Assembly (NCBI GenBank): GCA_965230515.1
Contig: OZ246007.1
Coordinates: 3,162,001 to 3,226,000, forward strand
DNA length: 64,000 nucleotides
From: JAJFKB01 sp965230515
GTDB lineage: Bacteria; Pseudomonadota; Gammaproteobacteria; Pseudomonadales; IMCC2047
Direction: 5' to 3'
Within the stretch, counting starts at the first letter, position 1. Every line of letters starts with the position of its first letter. The notes under the pieces are model-generated. The model worked only from the letters and a program-made list of their open reading frames with translations, had not been told where the DNA came from and did not search any database. Below, piece after piece: positions 60,097 to 64,000 of the stretch. Position numbers and translations under genes: made by a program.

Positions 60097-61623
60097 TTAG
60101 ATATAGTGCTTAAAAGGAAGCGGAGGTACTTTGGCTGCATCAGGAATCGCCGTAAGTATTTCTCCCACTCTATCAGCAAAGCGGAGAGTTACTGGGTCAC
60201 CATCTGAGTATAAACACGCATTAAAATTTACCTTCGTAAGCCCCATAATATCGCGTAGCACCTGCTGCAAGTCGCAATTGCCACGCGTTATTTCAATACT
60301 CAGTGGCTTCGGCACCTCCCAACCAGGGTATGTCTGTAGCCTGGGGATAAACCCTTTCGTCCAAAGGTAAGCTCGGTGGAAACTCAGTAAGTAAGCTGTA
60401 CCGCGAGGTACCGCCCGGTTGCTAGCGTCATATAATTTGAATTGTCTTTCATCCTGAATTCGGATGCACACCACGTTGGTTTCTTCTGGAACGCCATCGC
60501 AAAACCCCTGCCACTCATATTGATCAATAAACGTTTTGCCGTGAATGAAAAGTTCACCAGGAGCAAACCCGTGTTTCTTCTTATATGCGTCGACAATCAT
60601 TTCAGCTAAGGATTTTGCCTTTTCATAACTCAGATGATATTGACCAGTTTCTTCTACATACCACGGACCAACTGCGCCTTTAAAAACCAACCCATCACCC
60701 GAATCCAAAAACATTTGTGCGCCACAACACGCATTTCGCGGATCCCTATCCGTTACATCCTGCTTAAACACAAGCCCCACATAACACACTCCTTCACGAA
60801 CATCTGCCAACTTCCAAGGCCGACCCGAAGATTTAAAGTAAGAGGCAACGCATAGGTTCCAAGCTAGGGTAGCTGGATCCTGAACTTGTCGAATCGGCCT
60901 GCCACCCGCATTTGTGAACTCTTCTGGAGCCAGCGAAGTTTCACGAACGACTTGAATAACTTCCTGTGTGTCCAAAAGCCGGGCTTTTAGCTGATTATGA
61001 AAATTCTTCTCGTACTTATATATTTCGGCATTCTCGTGATCTTCTTCCCAAAATGAAAATTGATTCTCCAATCGATCAGCCATCGCTTCTGTCATTTGCA
61101 CGGGAGAATTTTTTGCCAAGGTGCGGGGCACTCTTGAGTTCGGCCTACCAAATTTATAAACCTCTTCTGGAATCACAATAAACCAGAGATCTACAGACTG
61201 TTCTTCCTCCTGTCGATGTGCCCTGATTTTGTCTTCATATAGAGAAACTGTTTTGTAAATTGCCTGGTGATTATCCTGAATATGGATAGCATCAAGTATT
61301 TCCTGATTTGAAATAATGATTTGACTCGCTGGGTTTTCTGGCCAACGCACACCAAAGATTGCCTCAAAGCCGGGAAATCCTACATGATGCTCCCTGGTTG
61401 TGTTCAGGGGAGGGAGATAACCATTAATCGATTTCACCCAGTTTTTATAAAGCTTTAAACCCAGTTGAGAGGCGATAACTCCAACTCGCATGGGCGGTGG
61501 GTTTTGATCGCTATCTAGAGGGCCGAACAACGTCAGCCCATCTTTAGTGAATTCCGTTTGCTGATCGAAACGGAAACAAAGTTTAGGTTCTTTTAGGAAA
61601 ATTATTTTTCTAGAAAACTCCAT
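60097..61623 (-). CDS. Short prokaryotic Argonaute (MID-PIWI) of a SPARTA system
   Basis: A 508-residue protein from ATG 61623 (AGGGG site 7 bp before); the frame also opens at 61650. It lacks PAZ and N domains and has MID and PIWI parts only. DGLTLFGPLDS, GVIASQLGLKLYKNW, GFPGFEAIFG, the H-x3-KARLL guide 5'-phosphate motif (H209, K213), GVCYVGLVFK, ACCGAQMFLDSGDG, FIHGKTFIDQYEW and the terminal LTKVNFNACLYSDGDPVTLRF are typical of SPARTA Argonautes. No complete catalytic DEDX tetrad is seen, as expected. It should use short RNA guides to sense DNA and switch on the partner NADase. It overlaps the TIR-APAZ gene by 14 bp. Confidence 0.93.
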   Translation of the reverse strand: MEFSRKIIFLKEPKLCFRFDQQTEFTKDGLTLFGPLDSDQNPPPMRVGVIASQLGLKLYKNWVKSINGYLPPLNTTREHHVGFPGFEAIFGVRWPENPASQIIISNQEILDAIHIQDNHQAIYKTVSLYEDKIRAHRQEEEQSVDLWFIVIPEEVYKFGRPNSRVPRTLAKNSPVQMTEAMADRLENQFSFWEEDHENAEIYKYEKNFHNQLKARLLDTQEVIQVVRETSLAPEEFTNAGGRPIRQVQDPATLAWNLCVASYFKSSGRPWKLADVREGVCYVGLVFKQDVTDRDPRNACCGAQMFLDSGDGLVFKGAVGPWYVEETGQYHLSYEKAKSLAEMIVDAYKKKHGFAPGELFIHGKTFIDQYEWQGFCDGVPEETNVVCIRIQDERQFKLYDASNRAVPRGTAYLLSFHRAYLWTKGFIPRLQTYPGWEVPKPLSIEITRGNCDLQQVLRDIMGLTKVNFNACLYSDGDPVTLRFADRVGEILTAIPDAAKVPPLPFKHYI

Positions 61624-63004
61624 TCTCATCCCCTGCGGATTCCTCTTCAAACTCTACAACAACATCCTTGTCATCTTCATCTAACTGATCCTCAATAGAT
61701 GAGCTAATGCTAAACGGACTATCCAATATCATCGGCCTGGCACATAGTTCAATAAACTGGTCACTCCCTACAGGAAGGTTTATCGTCTTCTCTTTGCCGG
61801 AAACTAAATACAGGTAGGTCAGCAACATGTCACGCCAACGAGGATTCCACCAGTTTTTGCAAAACCGTCGCCGCAATGTGTGCATTTTTTGGCTGTTTTT
61901 TATTGGATGGAAACCATCTTCAGTAAAAACTACATGGGGGATGAGTGTGAGCTTTGGCTGTGGTCCAAACTGGGACTTTATACTGACACAGTAATGCCAA
62001 TATACGTTGTTAGCTTTACTGTAGCCCACAATTGCCCGACGTTTGACCTCACCGTCTATATTCGGATGCTGCAATTTTCCAATATACGGGTCTTCATAGG
62101 GGAAAAACCAAGCCACAACGCCGTTAGCCATGTCATAGTTTTTCAGGCCAAGGCTGCGCATATTCCTATCCCAGGATGAAGAGATTAGGAAGTTAAGTCG
62201 TTTATTGGCTTCACTGGTCGTCAGATTTAACTTGCCTTTACCATCAAGTTTACTGATCTCATCCATGTACAAATCAGAGTACAGATAAATGCTGTTTTCC
62301 CAATCTTCGAAATATCCCTTTACAGTGAACTTGTCAGCAAATGTAGATAATCGACCGGAATATTCAAACCAAGGACAGGGGAAACCAGCCACTGTCTCTT
62401 TGTAGTCAGAAATTTTTACCGGGAGGCTGTAGAAAGACAGCTTCGGGGGTAGGCTTTCAACTAAAAGCCAATTTGATAGGAGGCAGCCCGGCTCTTCTGT
62501 GAGAGTTATATTATTACTACGCTGTAAATTTAGAACTGATCCCAAATCAGTAGCGATACTCTCAGTCTTAGGAACCAGATCTTCCAATAGCCGTTTTGAA
62601 AGCTTTTTCAGTCCGTCAGCCCAATTAGTATTGAAGAAGACTATGTTTCTATCTGACAAGCCGTAAGGCTGCGCTTCAGGCTTTGAGTCATCAATTATTA
62701 TGGGTATGACAAATCTTAGAAGATCATAATTTTCTTCTGCATTCAGGGCTAAATCAAGTTCGCGTTTAACACCAGGTTTAGATAGCGCTGTCTTGGTGAT
62801 AACAAGAATAAACTTAATTGTGAATTTATCGATGGCTTCTTCGATATCGTCCCACCAATTCTCGCCACCAAAGAGTTGGGTCACATCAGACCAAACCTCA
62901 TAACCTAACAACTTCAATCGCGTCGAAAGCCAATAGGTAAACTCATTGTCCTCTGGCGTAGCATGGCTAATGAAAACCAAACTCCTTCTTTTATCGCTAA
63001 TCAA
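61610..63004 (-). CDS. TIR-APAZ effector protein of a SPARTA system
   Basis: A 464-residue protein. The TIR domain (about 1-150) has RSLVFISHATPED (AA loop), LLGYEVWSDVTQLFGGENWWDDIEEAI (BB loop), FILVITKTALSKPG and VKRELDLAL, where Glu82 is the likely catalytic residue for NAD(P)+ cleavage. The rest (about 155-464) is the APAZ region with LSFYSLPVKISDY, GRLSTFADKFTVKGYFEDW and the RRFCKNWWNPRWRDML segment. Family knowledge: guide-directed target binding makes such complexes oligomerise and deplete NAD+, killing or stopping infected cells. The TTG start has an AGGTGGA site. The gene comes first in the operon and overlaps the Argonaute. Confidence 0.93.
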   Translation of the reverse strand: MISDKRRSLVFISHATPEDNEFTYWLSTRLKLLGYEVWSDVTQLFGGENWWDDIEEAIDKFTIKFILVITKTALSKPGVKRELDLALNAEENYDLLRFVIPIIIDDSKPEAQPYGLSDRNIVFFNTNWADGLKKLSKRLLEDLVPKTESIATDLGSVLNLQRSNNITLTEEPGCLLSNWLLVESLPPKLSFYSLPVKISDYKETVAGFPCPWFEYSGRLSTFADKFTVKGYFEDWENSIYLYSDLYMDEISKLDGKGKLNLTTSEANKRLNFLISSSWDRNMRSLGLKNYDMANGVVAWFFPYEDPYIGKLQHPNIDGEVKRRAIVGYSKANNVYWHYCVSIKSQFGPQPKLTLIPHVVFTEDGFHPIKNSQKMHTLRRRFCKNWWNPRWRDMLLTYLYLVSGKEKTINLPVGSDQFIELCARPMILDSPFSISSSIEDQLDEDDKDVVVEFEEESAGDENGVF

Positions 63005-63481
63005 TTATTAATCCACCTGTCACTTCATCAGCCTTGCTTTCCCGAATTCTGTTGCATTTATATCCCTAAGGGTAATGTCCGCTTTGGGGCGAAAACGGCC
63101 CTTGTAGCCAAAAAAACAACGCTTCATCTTTTTATAAAGGTACTGGAAAGGGAAGGGGTTCAGGGAACAATCACCAAGTTACCTCCCTATACACCTCGAT
63201 AATTAACGGCCTATAGTACAAGATCATTTATGCATTGAGCAATGTGACATGAGTTTGCGGTATTACGCAATATTTGATTTCTCGGGATGTTGAAAAAAGC
63301 TGTCCACAAGTCCACAACCATTACGTTCTTGCGAAGCGAGCCCTCTAGCTCGCGCAGCCCGCATGGTTATGTTTAAGTCACGTGGTTGTGAGCCCTGTGG
63401 TCAGGTTTTCGCATGACCCTGATCGCTTTTGCCGCATTAAATCCGTTCGATTTCAGTAAAATTTGCGAAATTCCCGATCTA

Positions 63482-63524
63482 CGCCATCGTCACTGCCGAG
63501 CGCAGCGGGGTAGTGACGAGGGCG
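63482..63524. repeat. Right copy of a hairpin repeat bracketing the SPARTA genes
   Basis: CGCCATCGTCACT (63482-63494) pairs with AGTGACGAGGGCG (63512-63524) with one mismatch; the 17-nt loop begins GCCGAG, as in the left copy at 59814-59854. It lies about 480 bp upstream of the TIR-APAZ start. Confidence 0.8.
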
Positions 63525-63589
63525 TCCGTGCCAGAAACCACGCTGTATAGCGCTCGAATTTTGAAGTTACGCAAAGGTTTTCTGCTCTT

Positions 63590-63812
63590 ATACTGCCCTC
63601 ATGTTTCGAATCTATCCGCACGCCACAGCGGTAATGTGGTAAGGGGCTCCCGCCCTTGCTTCGGTAAAATGGGAACTGCGTCACAGGGCATGACTGACGC
63701 ATCAGCCGCCAGGCTGAGCGCCCACCTTCCACTTTTCTCCTTAGGACCTTGTGTCCACCTTTCCTCTGGCACCCCGCCAACTTAAGCCGACTGTTACCGG
63801 TCGGCTATTTTT
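63590..63812 (+). ncRNA. Candidate structured RNA or attenuator in the ICE
   Basis: Several local stems line up before an intrinsic terminator: AAGGG/CCCTT (63641-63657), TCAGCC/GGCTGA (63702-63717), GGAC/GTCC (about 63744-63756) and the terminator itself. No credible protein is encoded. The region could be a small RNA or a transcription-attenuating leader for the gene to its right. This is inference from folding by eye. Confidence 0.3.
63785..63812 (+). terminator. Intrinsic terminator
   Basis: AGCCGAC (63785-63791) and GTCGGCT (63800-63806) form a 7-bp stem with an 8-nt loop, followed by ATTTTT. It ends a rightward transcript that has no clear protein-coding gene. Confidence 0.75.
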
Positions 63813-63912
63813 CTCATCGCCGCGTTATGCGCGGTTTTATTAACCCCGCGGACCGATGGTTCCGCATTATTTAACAGGAGGTGACTCTTTCACCATCACA
63901 GCGGACTCTTTC

Positions 63913-64000
63913 ATGAGTCAATTGGTTTGCATTGCGCCGATTCCCACCGGAACAAGTCGATGCTGCCTGAGACCAGGCATATTCAGGTCGCAACGGGCGT
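63913..64000 (+). CDS. Possible start of a rightward ICE gene, truncated by the window end
   Basis: ATG 63913 opens a frame that stays open to the last base (29 residues, beginning MSQLVCIAPIPTG). The GGAGGTGA site at about 63879-63887 is rather far upstream, so the start is uncertain. Too little sequence is present to name a product. Confidence 0.3.
   Translation, partial: MSQLVCIAPIPTGTSRCCLRPGIFRSQRA

Larger units (their letters stand above)
63005..63912. other. Long non-coding region upstream of the SPARTA operon
   Basis: A 908-bp region with the SPARTA promoter presumably near 63005-63250, the right hairpin repeat (63482-63524), a likely structured RNA (63590-63812) with terminator, and a leader for the next rightward gene with GGAGGTGA near 63879-63887. 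Short overlapping frames here lack gene-like features. Confidence 0.5.
48066..64000. mobile_element. Part of an integrative conjugative element (SPI-7/PAGI-2-like core with FlhDC-type activators)
   Basis: From the base after tRNA-Asp to the window end the content is that of an ICE: AlpA/Xis-like protein, FlhD/FlhC-like activators, ParB, DUF2857, STY4528-, PFL_4669- and STY4534-type proteins, ParM-like actin, RadC, DUF6573-like protein, and a defence cargo. This gene order is familiar from ICEs of the PAGI-2/SPI-7 group. The left edge is set at the tRNA 3' end only by inference: no integrase, direct repeat or second tRNA fragment is visible, and the right end, with transfer genes, is outside the window. 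Confidence 0.75.

Noticed and set aside
60097..61623. Active DNA slicing by the Argonaute
   Set aside because: I do not see a full catalytic tetrad in the PIWI part, which agrees with SPARTA Argonautes being guides rather than nucleases.
63490..63785. Two overlapping frames on opposite strands (90-96 codons)
   Set aside because: They cover the hairpin repeat and the terminator-linked structured region; neither has a ribosome site or protein-like pattern.
48066..64000. CRISPR array or integrase in the element
   Set aside because: No regularly spaced repeats and no tyrosine or serine recombinase frame are present.

Overview
The window comes from a Gram-negative gammaproteobacterium. It carries lipid-carrier-linked polysaccharide genes of the WbpL/WbpO/EpsB kind, a DUF3450-ExbB-ExbD-TonB cluster, GltBD, MltF, an OlsBA pair for ornithine lipids, and small DUF6316/DUF5062-type proteins. 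Cellvibrionales-like or related marine/aquatic groups fit best, but the species cannot be fixed from this sequence alone. Assignments rest on motif recognition and gene order; no database search was run.

Bases 1 to about 22,200 form a cell-surface polysaccharide region. Two large exported paralogues (376-3666 and 7684-10830) combine Ig-like repeats with a shared C-terminal domain of about 500 residues that looks like a glycoside-hydrolase-type barrel. They are interleaved with two membrane-bound sulfatase/phosphotransferase-superfamily enzymes, a small YLDPGTGS protein and a NoeA-like methyltransferase. Then follow a family 2 glycosyltransferase, a WbpV-like reductase, a WbpL/WecA-like lipid-carrier transferase, a WbpO-like dehydrogenase, an EpsB-like initiating transferase and a UDP-sugar 4-epimerase. 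Together these could build and modify an exopolysaccharide or O-antigen containing HexNAc/uronic acid residues.

Bases 22,200 to 48,065 are mostly housekeeping: small conserved proteins, a uracil-DNA-glycosylase-like protein, BolA, gltBD with a clear terminator, a vWA/J-domain pair, MltF, an olsB-olsA-YHS-membrane protein operon, NRDE and DinB-type proteins, a RibB with a degenerate second domain, malate synthase A, a six-gene TonB energisation operon with terminator, QueD, and tRNA-Val and tRNA-Asp.

From just after tRNA-Asp to the end of the window the content changes to an integrative conjugative element (ICE). It has an AlpA/Xis-like DNA-binding protein, an FlhD/FlhC-like activator pair (the class of SetCD and AcaCD), ParB, DUF2857, STY4528-, PFL_4669- and STY4534-type proteins, a ParM/StbA actin-like protein, RadC and a DUF6573-like protein. 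A complete IS21-family element (istA/istB, 28-bp terminal inverted repeats, 5-bp target duplication) has inserted into the 3' end of the FlhD-like gene. Removing it in silico restores a 107-residue protein that overlaps the FlhC-like gene by ATGA. No integrase and no second attachment site lie in the window.

The cargo of the element is a two-gene SPARTA-type defence system (TIR-APAZ plus short prokaryotic Argonaute, 60097-63004). It is bracketed by two near-identical hairpin repeats about 3.7 kb apart, suggesting an exchangeable cargo slot. Long non-coding stretches on both sides, RBS-occluding hairpins before two ICE genes, and a probable structured RNA with an intrinsic terminator near the right edge are the main unexplained features.
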